Source: Prevotella jejuni
Lineage (GTDB): Bacteria; Bacteroidota; Bacteroidia; Bacteroidales; Bacteroidaceae
Assembly: GCF_900187995.1 (NCBI RefSeq)
Contig: NZ_FZNZ01000010.1
Location: 1-64,000 of the forward strand
DNA: 64,000 nt
Direction: 5' to 3'
Of the stretch, positions 52,115 through 61,064 are shown piece by piece. The notes beneath the pieces were generated by a model, which saw nothing but the letters and a program-made list of their open reading frames with translations, made no database searches and was not told where the DNA came from. The translations under genes and the position numbers were made by a program. Within the stretch, counting starts at the first letter, position 1. Each line of letters starts with the position of its first letter.

Positions 52115-54736
52115 TTACTTTATCAAGTTCGCAATCGTAGCAATGACGGCTGCGATGCTGGCAGCACTTGAGCCGACACTGAGGGTTTCAGCAAGGCTCA
52201 TGCGGCTTTGTATCTTTGTAGGAACAATGATCTCGCAGCCAGGACGTACCTTGGCATTGTGGCCAACCTTTGCTAACATACCGTTCATGTATAGGATATA
52301 GGTGTTACTCTTCTTGGCATCGCTGGCAAAACCACCGGCTTGATCGATATAGTAAGCAACGCTCTTACCCTCAACATAGCCGACAGAGTTAGGGAACATA
52401 ACGGCACCATTGATCTTAACCGTACCATTGTATTGTGGAATAACAATGCGGTCGCCCTCACGAAGGACGATATCTGCATCGCTTCCAGGCTCTGCAATCG
52501 CTTTATCTAACTCTATACCAACAGGGTAGACATCAGGTACTTGGAATTTCTCCTCTAACTTCTTGTTGTTATCTTGTATCGCTTGAAGCACACCAGCATC
52601 CTTTGTTCTGATGGCTAAGTCCATCATGTTCTTGCGTTGTTGGTCTAATTGCATCTTATAAGCACTCTCCATTCGTAGGCGTTCGGATGGGGTAGGACGT
52701 CGTTCTAAGCGTGCTCCTTTGATATAACCCAGCTCTGTTGCACCGCCTGCAGCCTTATAGATGTCGCTAAGGCGCATCTTTCTTGAGGTCAGTGTGTAGT
52801 TTCCTGCGAACACCACCTCGCCTTCTATGCTCACATTCTGTTGGTCGGTCGTACCCGGACTCTTGCGTACATAGACCTCATCGTAGGGTTCAAGAACGAA
52901 GCCCGGAGCACCATCAATGACGAAGCCATCGCGCAATGAGAAGGAGTAAGTGCGTGCGATGATAGAGTCAGGGGTAAGTGCTTGCGGATTGGTGATACGT
53001 CGTGACACATCCACCTTAACTGTGGAAGCAGTCTGTTTCAGGCCACCTGCCTGCAAGATAAAGTCTTCTAACGACTCATTATCAGCATATTGATAGATAC
53101 CCGGATAGAGTACCTCGCCATGAATAGTTATCGTTCGCTGCTCTTGTGCATCGGTGCGAGTAGGAATAAACAGTACATCCTCGTTTTGTAACGGTATGTC
53201 AGCAACACGTCCGGTGAGGATACCATCTACGTCGACAGAGATAACCTCGAGTGTGCGGTCGGCCTTTCTACGGTGTAAGACGGCGTGTGGAGCAAAGGCC
53301 ACCTCGGTCAGTCCGTCTGCAGCCTCAATCAGTCCACGCACGCTATTGATGCGTCCTCCAACCTCATACATACCCGGACGGAACACAGCACCCTTGATTT
53401 CGACCATGTTCTCATACCTTGGAATGACGGAGTCAACGCTGATGGAGTCCTCATCGGCCACTCGGAAGCTACGCATATCAAACTCGTTGACATTAAAGAT
53501 AGAGTATTGACGACCCGTCTTCCTGCGTACACGGACCGAACGGGTGTAGGCATCGCCTGCGAAACCACCTGCATAACTAATCAAGGTACCCAAGCTCTCG
53601 CCTCGTTTCATCTCATAGAACATTGGTCGTTTGACCTTTCCACTCACCTGAGCGAGCATCTCGTAAGGTCCAACGACGATGACGTCATTGTCTGCTAAGC
53701 GTACGTTACCACTCAGATGACCTCGACGAAGGAAGTCGTAGACGTCGACTGTGCTAATCAGCGTTCCTCCTCTATACACCTTAATATTACGTAGTGTACC
53801 CAAGTCTCCGATACCTCCCGCCATATAAAGGGCGTTGAAGACAGTGGCAAAGGCTGATAGTGTATAGGTACCAGGGGTCTTCACCTCACCAACCACGTTG
53901 ACCATGATGGTATGGGTCTGCCCAACAGAGAGGCGGATGTTCGAACTGCTGTATCGTTTACCTATCTTTTCACGGATGCGATTATTAGCTTGAGCGACCG
54001 TCAATCCGCTTACCTGAATAGGTCCGAAGCCTTCCAAGGTGACGTAACCATCTGGGGCTACGGTCGTCTGGTAGGATTTCTGCGATGCACCATACACGTC
54101 GATAAACACAGCATCACCCGGTCCTATGCGATAGTTACGTGGCAGTGCCATGTTCATATTAGGTTCGAAGGACAGACTCTTATTGTTGAAGATGTCACGC
54201 CCCCACACCTTCTTGCGGTTCCTACTGAGTTGTTTCAGAAGGTTCTCATACATTGCTGCGGTGTCTTGCGGCATCCAGTCGTTCATCTCGGATTGCATCT
54301 TCAGATACTCACCATCGTTCTCATCGTAAGTGTTTGTCCATGAGCGGTTAGGAGAGATGCGTCCTTCAGAATATCGACCCACCTCCTGTTCGTTGGCGTC
54401 ATAGTCGTTGAGCGTTGCATCAGCTATCTGTCGCTTACTCTTTCCAGGCGTTGTTTGTCCGTTGTTCGTACGACTGCGGTCGGCTGTTGTCCCTTCCTTT
54501 GTTGCCCCGAAAGCAGCATTTCCTTTCTGCATCTTCTCGTATAAGTTCCTGACACGGCGTATCTGCGAGATGTCAACACCACTCTGCATGAGCTTGGTGA
54601 CAATCTGCGACTGTGGAGTACCTTTCTTATGCTCTTTCTGCACAAAGTCCATAACCTGCGTATCGGTCATTGACGACTGTGCAAACCCATTGAGGGAACA
54701 TAATGCGAGTAATACAAATAGAATATATTTCTTCAT
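52115..54736 (-). CDS. Wza-like polysaccharide export protein with multiple SLBB domains
   Basis: An 873-residue secreted protein, signal MKKYILFVLLALCSLNGFAQ. A poly-export domain (about 195-275, RIGPGDAVFIDVYGASQKSY) is followed by about six SLBB domains (repeats like VSGLTVAQANNRI, SGKVKRPMFYEMKRGESL, VKINGAVMFPNSVGYVEG) and a C-terminal hydrophobic helix. Longer than enteric Wza (about 380 residues), but multi-SLBB forms are common in Bacteroidota. It forms the outer membrane exit for the polymer. An 8-base gap separates it from the sugar transferase. Confidence 0.92.
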   Translation of the reverse strand: MKKYILFVLLALCSLNGFAQSSMTDTQVMDFVQKEHKKGTPQSQIVTKLMQSGVDISQIRRVRNLYEKMQKGNAAFGATKEGTTADRSRTNNGQTTPGKSKRQIADATLNDYDANEQEVGRYSEGRISPNRSWTNTYDENDGEYLKMQSEMNDWMPQDTAAMYENLLKQLSRNRKKVWGRDIFNNKSLSFEPNMNMALPRNYRIGPGDAVFIDVYGASQKSYQTTVAPDGYVTLEGFGPIQVSGLTVAQANNRIREKIGKRYSSSNIRLSVGQTHTIMVNVVGEVKTPGTYTLSAFATVFNALYMAGGIGDLGTLRNIKVYRGGTLISTVDVYDFLRRGHLSGNVRLADNDVIVVGPYEMLAQVSGKVKRPMFYEMKRGESLGTLISYAGGFAGDAYTRSVRVRRKTGRQYSIFNVNEFDMRSFRVADEDSISVDSVIPRYENMVEIKGAVFRPGMYEVGGRINSVRGLIEAADGLTEVAFAPHAVLHRRKADRTLEVISVDVDGILTGRVADIPLQNEDVLFIPTRTDAQEQRTITIHGEVLYPGIYQYADNESLEDFILQAGGLKQTASTVKVDVSRRITNPQALTPDSIIARTYSFSLRDGFVIDGAPGFVLEPYDEVYVRKSPGTTDQQNVSIEGEVVFAGNYTLTSRKMRLSDIYKAAGGATELGYIKGARLERRPTPSERLRMESAYKMQLDQQRKNMMDLAIRTKDAGVLQAIQDNNKKLEEKFQVPDVYPVGIELDKAIAEPGSDADIVLREGDRIVIPQYNGTVKINGAVMFPNSVGYVEGKSVAYYIDQAGGFASDAKKSNTYILYMNGMLAKVGHNAKVRPGCEIIVPTKIQSRMSLAETLSVGSSAASIAAVIATIANLIK

Positions 54737-54744
54737 TGTCTTGT

Positions 54745-55365
54745 TTAGAATTTCTTACCTGTAAGGATATTGACGACCGTTTTAACGATGATTGTAAAGT
54801 CGAGCCATAGCGTCCGATGTTCTAAGTAATGGATGTCCATCTCCATACGTTTGAGCATCTTCTCCATCGTGTCTGTATAGCCATTATAGAGTGTTGCCTC
54901 CGACGTTAAACCTGGTTTCATCTCATAGATGAGCTGATAGCGGTCGGTATGTCTTAGTATTTTGTCGATAAAATACTTACGTTCAGGACGCGGCCCCACG
55001 AATGACATGTCGCCTCTCAGCACATTCCATAGCTGTGGCAGTTCGTCTAAGTGATGGCCACGTAGGAACTGTTCCAATCGAGTAGAGTTCGAACTGTCGC
55101 ATTTAGCAACCAGTTGTGGGCCCTCTTCCTCCACGATGCTGCTCATAGTTCGGAACTTAAAGATAGCAAACGGACGACCTTTATATCCAATGCGTATCTG
55201 TCGGAAGAAGATTGGTCCGTTGCTTTGATAAGTAATCAGAATACTGATGACGAGAAATAAGGGCGAACAGAGGGCCAGGCCGATGAGGGCACCAATAATG
55301 TCAAAGGCCCGCTTCATACTGTGTTGAAGCTTCCCCATGGCATCAAGACTCCCTTTCTCTCTCAT
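54745..55365 (-). CDS. Initiating sugar transferase (WcaJ/PglC type)
   Basis: A 206-residue bacterial sugar transferase that begins repeat-unit assembly by moving a sugar-1-phosphate to undecaprenyl phosphate. One N-terminal membrane helix (FDIIGALIGLALCSPLFLVI), then FFRQIRIGYKGRPF, FKFRTM and ELPQLWNVLRGDMSFVGPRPE. Short, PglC-like form without extra helices. First gene of the minus-strand run 55365 to 43960. A -7-like TACCTTTG lies at 55433-55426. Confidence 0.93.
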   Translation of the reverse strand: MREKGSLDAMGKLQHSMKRAFDIIGALIGLALCSPLFLVISILITYQSNGPIFFRQIRIGYKGRPFAIFKFRTMSSIVEEEGPQLVAKCDSSNSTRLEQFLRGHHLDELPQLWNVLRGDMSFVGPRPERKYFIDKILRHTDRYQLIYEMKPGLTSEATLYNGYTDTMEKMLKRMEMDIHYLEHRTLWLDFTIIVKTVVNILTGKKF

Positions 55366-55425
55366 TGTTTCTTCCTACTTTTAGTCCTTTATTGTTATAA
55401 TAACTCTATTTTTGTAATTTTGTTG

Positions 55426-55433
55426 CAAAGGTA
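55426..55433 (-). promoter_or_regulatory. Possible -7 box of the polysaccharide operon
   Basis: TACCTTTG on the minus strand, about 60 bases ahead of the sugar transferase start. A GTG stands where TTG would be expected at 20 bases, so the promoter is imperfect. Confidence 0.4.
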
Positions 55434-55514
55434 CAGTATTTTATTTATTTTTCACTTAGAAATGCTTATCTTTCCCCTTGTCGTCGTAACTTTGTAAGGG
55501 AAAACGAGCTGAAT

Positions 55515-56615
55515 ATGCGTAAAATAATCCATATTGACATGGATGCTTTCTTTGCTTCTGTGGAGCAGAGGGACAATCCAGAATTGCGAGGCAAGCCTAT
55601 TGCGGTTGGCTTCGACGGACCGCGTGGCGTGGTGTCTACGGCCAGCTATGAGGCACGCCCATACGGTGTACACTCGGCTATGTCTATGGCACAGGCGAAG
55701 CGGAGGTGCCCACAGCTCATTGTTGTGCCTACTCATTTCGAGAAATATAAGGAGGTTTCACAACAGATCCACGCTGTCTTCCATGAATACACAGACTTAG
55801 TAGAGCCGATATCACTTGATGAAGCGTTCTTGGATGTGACCGACAACAAAAAGGGGATTGAACTGGCGGTTGATATCGCTAAGGAGATTAAGCAGAAAAT
55901 ACTTGAGCGTACGTCGTTGACGGCTTCTGCAGGGATTAGTTTCAACAAGCTTTTGGCGAAGATAGCGTCTGATATGCGCAAGCCGAACGGTATCTTTACA
56001 GTGCATCCCGACCGTGCGCTCGATTTCATTGGGAGCTTACCAGTGGAGAAGCTATGGGGTGTCGGACCGAAGACTGCTGACAGGATGCATGAGATGGGGG
56101 TGTTCACGGGTGCACAGCTGCGGCGCATCTCGTTCGAACATCTCGTACAGGTGTTTGGTAAGATGGGGCGTGTTTATTACGACTTCTCACGGGGTATTGA
56201 CAATCGACCAGTCGTTGTTGCCTACGAACGTAAGTCAGTAGGCTGCGAGCGCACGTTCCTTGAGGATTTACACATTGATACGAAGATTATCATCGAACTC
56301 TATCATATCGTCTTGGAACTGGTTGAACGCATTGAACGAAAGGATTTTAGGGGGAGGACACTCACCTTGAAACTGAAATGGGATGCGACGACTCAGATAA
56401 CACGAAGCCTTACACAAGAGAAGGTGTTACGGACGAAAGACGACATTCTGCCGCTTGCCAAACGACTACTGAAGGACACGGAGTATCATGATCGACCCAT
56501 CCGTCTGATGGGACTCTCGGTCTCTTCGCCTGAAACTAACGATAAAGAGGGACAAAACCGACCGCAATGGGTGGAGGGTTTCCTGCCTTTCAGTGATGAT
56601 AAACACAAGAGATAA
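55515..56615 (+). CDS. dinB: DNA polymerase IV
   Basis: A 366-residue Y-family translesion polymerase. IHIDMDAFFASVEQ (6-18) gives catalytic Asp8 and Asp10; SLDEAFLD (100-107) gives Asp102 and Glu103; later SYEARPYGVHSAM and GISFNKLLAKIASD are family marks, and YYDFSRGIDNRPV leads to the little-finger domain. TAACTTTG at 55487-55494 is a possible -7 box. Monocistronic and followed by a 22 bp array. Confidence 0.96.
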   Translation: MRKIIHIDMDAFFASVEQRDNPELRGKPIAVGFDGPRGVVSTASYEARPYGVHSAMSMAQAKRRCPQLIVVPTHFEKYKEVSQQIHAVFHEYTDLVEPISLDEAFLDVTDNKKGIELAVDIAKEIKQKILERTSLTASAGISFNKLLAKIASDMRKPNGIFTVHPDRALDFIGSLPVEKLWGVGPKTADRMHEMGVFTGAQLRRISFEHLVQVFGKMGRVYYDFSRGIDNRPVVVAYERKSVGCERTFLEDLHIDTKIIIELYHIVLELVERIERKDFRGRTLTLKLKWDATTQITRSLTQEKVLRTKDDILPLAKRLLKDTEYHDRPIRLMGLSVSSPETNDKEGQNRPQWVEGFLPFSDDKHKR

Positions 56616-56952
56616 CAGGTGGATGAAAGTCATTGACAAACAAGGCAGAACTATCCTTGCCGAATTATTATCATGAAAAAAAAGAATTATTATCATGAAA
56701 AAAAATATTTATTGTCGTGAAAAGAAATATTTTTCTTCATGAAAAGAAATTAAGACGGTCGGTCTTCTGTCATGGAATACTAAGTTAGATGCTAATCGAA
56801 AGTTCGTTAACTTGCCCTTAGAATAATGCTTAAAACATTTCCAAATATCAAAGAAAAGTATTAAATTTGCACTTGATAATCTGGCGTATAACGCCAAGGA
56901 TATATTTTGTCCTTTGTTCTCTTCAATCATTATTATTAAGAAGTCATAGCGT
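56616..56952. other. Spacer with 22 bp array and candidate promoter
   Basis: Holds the array at 56662-56749 and, nearer the zinc-ribbon gene, TAAATTTG (56862-56869) with TTT in place of TTG at 20-21 bases. Nothing else seen. Confidence 0.45.
56662..56749. repeat. 22 bp tandem array, ATCATGAAAA type
   Basis: Four exact 22 bp units at 56662, 56684, 56706 and 56728. The first two are identical; all share CATGAAAA or CGTGAAAA at the same offset. The same unit in reverse orientation is at 38849. Confidence 0.85.
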
Positions 56953-57696
56953 ATGCAATATAATGTAACGTGTAATAAATGCAATCGCACATTTACAATT
57001 ACGGCTGATGGTGGCGAGAGTTTACAGTGTACTTGTCCTTATTGTGGGCAGTCGTTGTTTGTTAACTTGCCTTCACAGGTAAGCCCTGTGTCCCCTGTTG
57101 CACAGCAACCTATCAATGATCAGCATGACAGCGGGAACCAAAATTCAACGCAAAAAATACTTCTTACGATTCTGATTGTACTTATCGTAGGTGGCTTGGC
57201 CGTCTTTGGTTTTATCTACTGGCAGAACGAGAAGGAGGCAGCCCAGATGGAGTTGCAGGCGCAAAGGAAGGCTCATTCAGACTCGTTGATGCAGGTGCGT
57301 GCACAGATGGAGGCTCAGGAGGAAGCCGTACAAAAGCAGAATGAGAAGCGGAAGGGGATATGTAGTTTCCTAACATCGTTCTATCAGAAGGCCGTTCTGG
57401 TTGATGATGCGGACGCAAACTTCTATAGTCGTTACCTTACCGACTACTGTCGTCGAATCGTCTTCGGCGTGCCTGATGGTTATGATGCGGATGTTGATGA
57501 GTCGACGATGTGGTGGGGAGCCTTCGGAAACACTGCTACCGAGCCCGACCTCTCACAGCTTTTGCGCAATCTGACAGTGGTTCCTATAGATGACAACTGG
57601 TATAAGGTAAGACTGTCACAAGATGGAGAAACGGAGTATCGTCAGGTGAAGGTGCTATCGCAAGATGGTCATATCCTCATTGACGACATAAGATAA
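56953..57696 (+). CDS. Zinc-ribbon membrane protein, larger paralog
   Basis: A 247-residue protein: N-terminal zinc ribbon with CNKC (7-10) and CPYC (28-31, inside CTCPYCG), a Pro/Gln linker, one transmembrane helix (about 70-92, ILLTILIVLIVGGLAVFGFIYW), a helical charged part, and a folded C-terminal region with DDNWYKVRLSQDGETEYRQVKVL. Only 21 bases separate it from the smaller paralog that shares the ribbon. Function not known; an envelope sensor or adaptor is a guess. Confidence 0.75.
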   Translation: MQYNVTCNKCNRTFTITADGGESLQCTCPYCGQSLFVNLPSQVSPVSPVAQQPINDQHDSGNQNSTQKILLTILIVLIVGGLAVFGFIYWQNEKEAAQMELQAQRKAHSDSLMQVRAQMEAQEEAVQKQNEKRKGICSFLTSFYQKAVLVDDADANFYSRYLTDYCRRIVFGVPDGYDADVDESTMWWGAFGNTATEPDLSQLLRNLTVVPIDDNWYKVRLSQDGETEYRQVKVLSQDGHILIDDIR

Positions 57697-57717
57697 TAAA
57701 GACGAAAGGAGGTTAGA

Positions 57718-58062
57718 ATGCAATTTCAGATAGCTTGCAAACACTGTCATCGTCCCTTTGTTATTCAGTCGGAGGGTGGCAACACGCTAAGATGTAATTG
57801 CCCCTATTGTGGTGAGAGTATGACGGTGGCCACCCCACAGATGGGTGCGCCAGATGGCAGTCGGGCTGAGACGACGGCCACAGTGAGCCACGTACAAGTG
57901 GAGCGGGATAACATGAACGTACAAGCCAGACCTACGGTGGAGCGAAAACCATCGAAGGGTGGACTGGGAAAGAAGGTAACAATCATCTTTGTTAGCTTCT
58001 TGTTATTCGTTATTCTCATGTCATCACTCTTATATATAATATTCTCAGCGATGTCAAATTAA
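57718..58062 (+). CDS. Zinc-ribbon membrane protein, smaller paralog
   Basis: A 114-residue protein: zinc ribbon CKHC (7-10) and CPYC (28-31), very like the neighbour (shared frame QxxCxxCxRxFxIxxxGGxxLxCxCPYCG), a disordered linker, then one C-terminal transmembrane helix (about 90-112). A strong AAAGGAGG lies just before its ATG. Followed 20 bases on by pyk. Function unknown. Confidence 0.75.
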   Translation: MQFQIACKHCHRPFVIQSEGGNTLRCNCPYCGESMTVATPQMGAPDGSRAETTATVSHVQVERDNMNVQARPTVERKPSKGGLGKKVTIIFVSFLLFVILMSSLLYIIFSAMSN

Positions 58063-58082
58063 ACTTTTACACACTCAAATTT

Positions 58083-59546
58083 ATGAAACAGACAAAGATA
58101 GTATGTTCTATTAGCGACCGTCACTGTGATGTTGACTTCCTAAGAAAGCTGTTCTTCTCAGGTATGAATGTTGTGCGTATGAATACGGCTCATGCCAGTC
58201 AAGATGGTATCAGACAGATTATTCGTAACACAAGGGCTGTGTCGCAACACTTAGCCTTGCTCATTGATACCAAGGGACCAGAGGTGAGAACGACCGCATT
58301 GGACGAGCCTATTCATTATAAAGTAGGCGATATGGTTAAGATCATTGGCCGTCCTGAGATGGACACAACCAAGGACATCATTAATGTCTCTTATCCTGAT
58401 TTCGCTCGTGATGTGAAGGTTGGCGACCACGTCTTATTTGATGACGGTGCATTAGACATGCTTGTTGTTGAAAGCGATGGCCCAATGCTGATCGCACAGG
58501 TGCAGAATGAGGGCGATCTCGGCTCTCGTAAGAGTGTGAACGTACCGGGTGAACATATCGAACTCCCTGCCCTTACGGAGAAAGACAAGAGTAATATCTT
58601 GTTGGCAATAGAGGAAGATATCGACTTTATTGCCCATTCTTTCGTTCGCTCAGCGGCTGATGTTCTTGAAGTGCAGAAGATACTTGACGAGCATAACTCT
58701 GATATTAAGATTATCTCAAAGATTGAGAATCAAGAGGGTGTAGACAATATTGACGAGATTATCGATGCTTCTTACGGTATCATGATTGCACGTGGTGACT
58801 TGGGTATTGAGGTTCCTATCGAGCAGATTCCTGGTATTCAGCGTAGTATCATAGACAAGTGTATCTTGAAGAAGAAGCCTGTTATTGTGGCTACTCAGAT
58901 GCTTCATACGATGATTAATAACCCTCGTCCGACACGTGCTGAGGTTACTGATATTGCAAACGCTATCTATAGTCACACCGATGCACTGATGTTGAGCGGT
59001 GAGACAGCAAGCGGTAAGTATCCTGTTGAGGCTGTTCAGACGATGGCTCGTATAGCTGAAGCGGCAGAGCAGGACGCTCATAAGCGAGGACACATCACTG
59101 TGCCGATGATTAATCAGAATGATCAGCGTGAGTTCTTGTCACGAAGTGCTATCGAGGCTACCGAGCAGTTGGGTGTTAAGGGTATCATCACCGACAGCGA
59201 GACGGGTCAGACGGCTCGCAATCTTGCTGCCTTCCGTGGTCCACACCCTGTGTTGGCTATTTGCTATAAGGACAAGGTACAGCGCTGGTTGAACCTTAGC
59301 TATGGTGTTATTGCTGTCTATCAGCATCGCCATAAGTCTAATGAAGAGATGTTTACAGCCGCTTTGCGTATGCTTCGTCAGAAGGGTTACATTGAGTTAG
59401 AAGATAAGATAGCCTACCTCTCTGGTACGTTCGGCAACGGTGGCGGTACTACTTTCCTTGAGATAAACAAGGTGGGTGATGTCTTCGCACGCAAGTATCG
59501 CTTTCATCTCCCAGAGGGTGTGAATACGGGTGAGGAAGAGGCTTAA
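58083..59546 (+). CDS. pyk: Pyruvate kinase
   Basis: A 487-residue pyruvate kinase, last step of glycolysis (phosphoenolpyruvate + ADP to pyruvate + ATP). LLIDTKGPEVRT, FIAHSFVRSAADV, ISKIENQEGVDNI with catalytic Lys, MIARGDLGIEVP and PVIVATQMLHTM are the standard motifs; the C-terminal allosteric domain is present. The N-terminus is short (MKQTKIVCSIS). Genes upstream on the same strand are the two zinc-ribbon proteins, gap 20 bases. Confidence 0.97.
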   Translation: MKQTKIVCSISDRHCDVDFLRKLFFSGMNVVRMNTAHASQDGIRQIIRNTRAVSQHLALLIDTKGPEVRTTALDEPIHYKVGDMVKIIGRPEMDTTKDIINVSYPDFARDVKVGDHVLFDDGALDMLVVESDGPMLIAQVQNEGDLGSRKSVNVPGEHIELPALTEKDKSNILLAIEEDIDFIAHSFVRSAADVLEVQKILDEHNSDIKIISKIENQEGVDNIDEIIDASYGIMIARGDLGIEVPIEQIPGIQRSIIDKCILKKKPVIVATQMLHTMINNPRPTRAEVTDIANAIYSHTDALMLSGETASGKYPVEAVQTMARIAEAAEQDAHKRGHITVPMINQNDQREFLSRSAIEATEQLGVKGIITDSETGQTARNLAAFRGPHPVLAICYKDKVQRWLNLSYGVIAVYQHRHKSNEEMFTAALRMLRQKGYIELEDKIAYLSGTFGNGGGTTFLEINKVGDVFARKYRFHLPEGVNTGEEEA

Positions 59547-59576
59547 TGCTTCTTAAGCCTTAACAATATGATTTAT

Positions 59577-59606
59577 CATGGTCGTTCCTGTCTTGGAGCG
59601 ACCATG
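59577..59606 (+). terminator. Terminator after pyk
   Basis: CATGGTCGTTCC / GGAGCGACCATG stem with one mismatch region, loop TGTCTT, followed by TTTCGTATT. About 30 bases after the pyk stop. Confidence 0.6.
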
Positions 59607-59749
59607 TTTCGTATTATACAAACGGTGGACACGGTTGGTGGAAAGGGCTTTGTGAGGGCTTGAGCGATAGGGGAATATAAAATGAAGAAGCCTTCGTTGA
59701 TGGGTTTATGTTGTTGACTTTCTGTTAAAATTAGCTCTTAGCGGTTGAT

Positions 59750-60434
59750 GATAGTACTGTTAATTATGGGTAGATAGTACTATCAGTAATGAAAACGCAA
59801 TACTATCAAGGGTGTGGGGATAATGTTCTTGGTTCGGGAGGATGCTTCTTTCAAGTGAAGGAGATAATCTTTTCAATTCGGAAAGGTTAGTTTTTTAGGG
59901 TAAAATGATAGTGATTTCAATGTGGCAAGAGCGTGTTATTTATTCGGAAAGGTTGTCCTTTTATATGAAGCTGATAGTGCTATCGGTCCAGGAAAGCCAG
60001 TCTTTTAGATGAGATCGATAGTGCTATCGGTTCGGAAGGATAGTGTTATCAATTCGGAAAGGTTATCCTTTTAGGTGAAGCTGATAGTGCTATCGGTTCG
60101 GGAAGGCCAGTCTTTTAGATGAGATCAATCGTGCTATCGGTTCGAAAGTATAGTTTTATCAAATCGGGAAGGGCAGTCTTTTAGGTGAAGCTGATAGTGC
60201 TATCGGTCTGGGAAGGCCAGTCTTTTAGATGAGATTGATAGTTCTATCGGTTCGGAAGGATAGTGTTATCAATTCGGAAAGATTATTCTTTTAGGTGAAG
60301 CTGATAGTGCTATCGGTCCGGAAAGGTCAGTCTTTTAGATGAGATCGATCGTGCTATCGGCTCGAAAGGATAGTGTTCTCTATTTGGAAGGCTTGTGCAG
60401 TTAATACGGGAAGGAGGTACTTCTAAGTGGAGGC
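59750..60434. repeat. Long 22 bp higher-order tandem array
   Basis: From 59819 to 60434 the sequence divides into 28 blocks of 22 bases. From 59973 it repeats every 110 bases (GAAGCTGATAGTGC at 59967, 60077, 60187, 60297), each 110 being five 22-base blocks; three of the five begin GATAGTG(C/T)TATC, a hairpin motif. It continues in decayed form to about 59750. It lies between convergent pyk and rpiB, with no ORF. Confidence 0.9.
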
Positions 60435-60474
60435 AGAGCCGGCTATTAATAAAGAAAGGTAAGGACTAAAATAA

Positions 60475-60509
60475 ACAAAGGTGCCAGAAGAATTTCTGAA
60501 CACCTTTGT
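60475..60509 (-). terminator. Terminator of the tkt-rpiB operon
   Basis: ACAAAGGTG / CACCTTTGT perfect outer stem and an inner CAGAA / TTCTG stem; on the minus strand TTTATTTTAG follows. About 45 bases beyond the rpiB stop. Confidence 0.75.
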
Positions 60510-60554
60510 CATAATGCAACTTATATAAAATTTTCTTCCCTTGATGGGTTAATC

Positions 60555-61001
60555 CTAATCGTGTTGAAGAGGTATCTTCTTAACACGACGTTCGTGTCTT
60601 CCACCTTCAAAGCTGGCTTTGAAGAAGGCGTCGAGTATCTTCTCGGCTGTCTTATTGTCGATAAATCGGCCAGGAAGGACGATGACATTCGCATCATTAT
60701 GCTGTCGAGTCAACTCGGCAACATCCTTGTTCCATACCAAGCCAGCACGTACGCCTTGGTGTTTATTAAGTGTTATGGCCATTCCTTCACCGCTACCACA
60801 GATAGCAATAGCCGGGTACACCTCACCACTCTCTATGGCTTCAGCCAATGGGTGAGCATAATCAGGATAGTCGCAACTTAAGTCACTATTACAGCCAAAA
60901 TCCTTATATGCATACTTGTGTTCCTCCAAATACTGGATTACGAACTGCTTTAATGGATAGCCTGCGTGGTCGCAGGCAACTCCTACTGTCTTAATTTCCA
61001 T
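60555..61001 (-). CDS. rpiB: Ribose 5-phosphate isomerase B
   Basis: A 148-residue RpiB/LacAB-family enzyme interconverting ribose 5-phosphate and ribulose 5-phosphate. GVACDHAGYPLKQ (7-19), ICGSGEGMAITLNK and LPGRFID are the usual motifs. It lies 63 bases downstream of transketolase on the same strand, so the two non-oxidative pentose phosphate steps are co-expressed. Confidence 0.95.
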   Translation of the reverse strand: MEIKTVGVACDHAGYPLKQFVIQYLEEHKYAYKDFGCNSDLSCDYPDYAHPLAEAIESGEVYPAIAICGSGEGMAITLNKHQGVRAGLVWNKDVAELTRQHNDANVIVLPGRFIDNKTAEKILDAFFKASFEGGRHERRVKKIPLQHD

Positions 61002-61064
61002 AAGCTGTTTAGGTTTTATGAGTCCCTTACTGCCGTGAGGAAGAAGGGACGTCTGGTTAAACGT

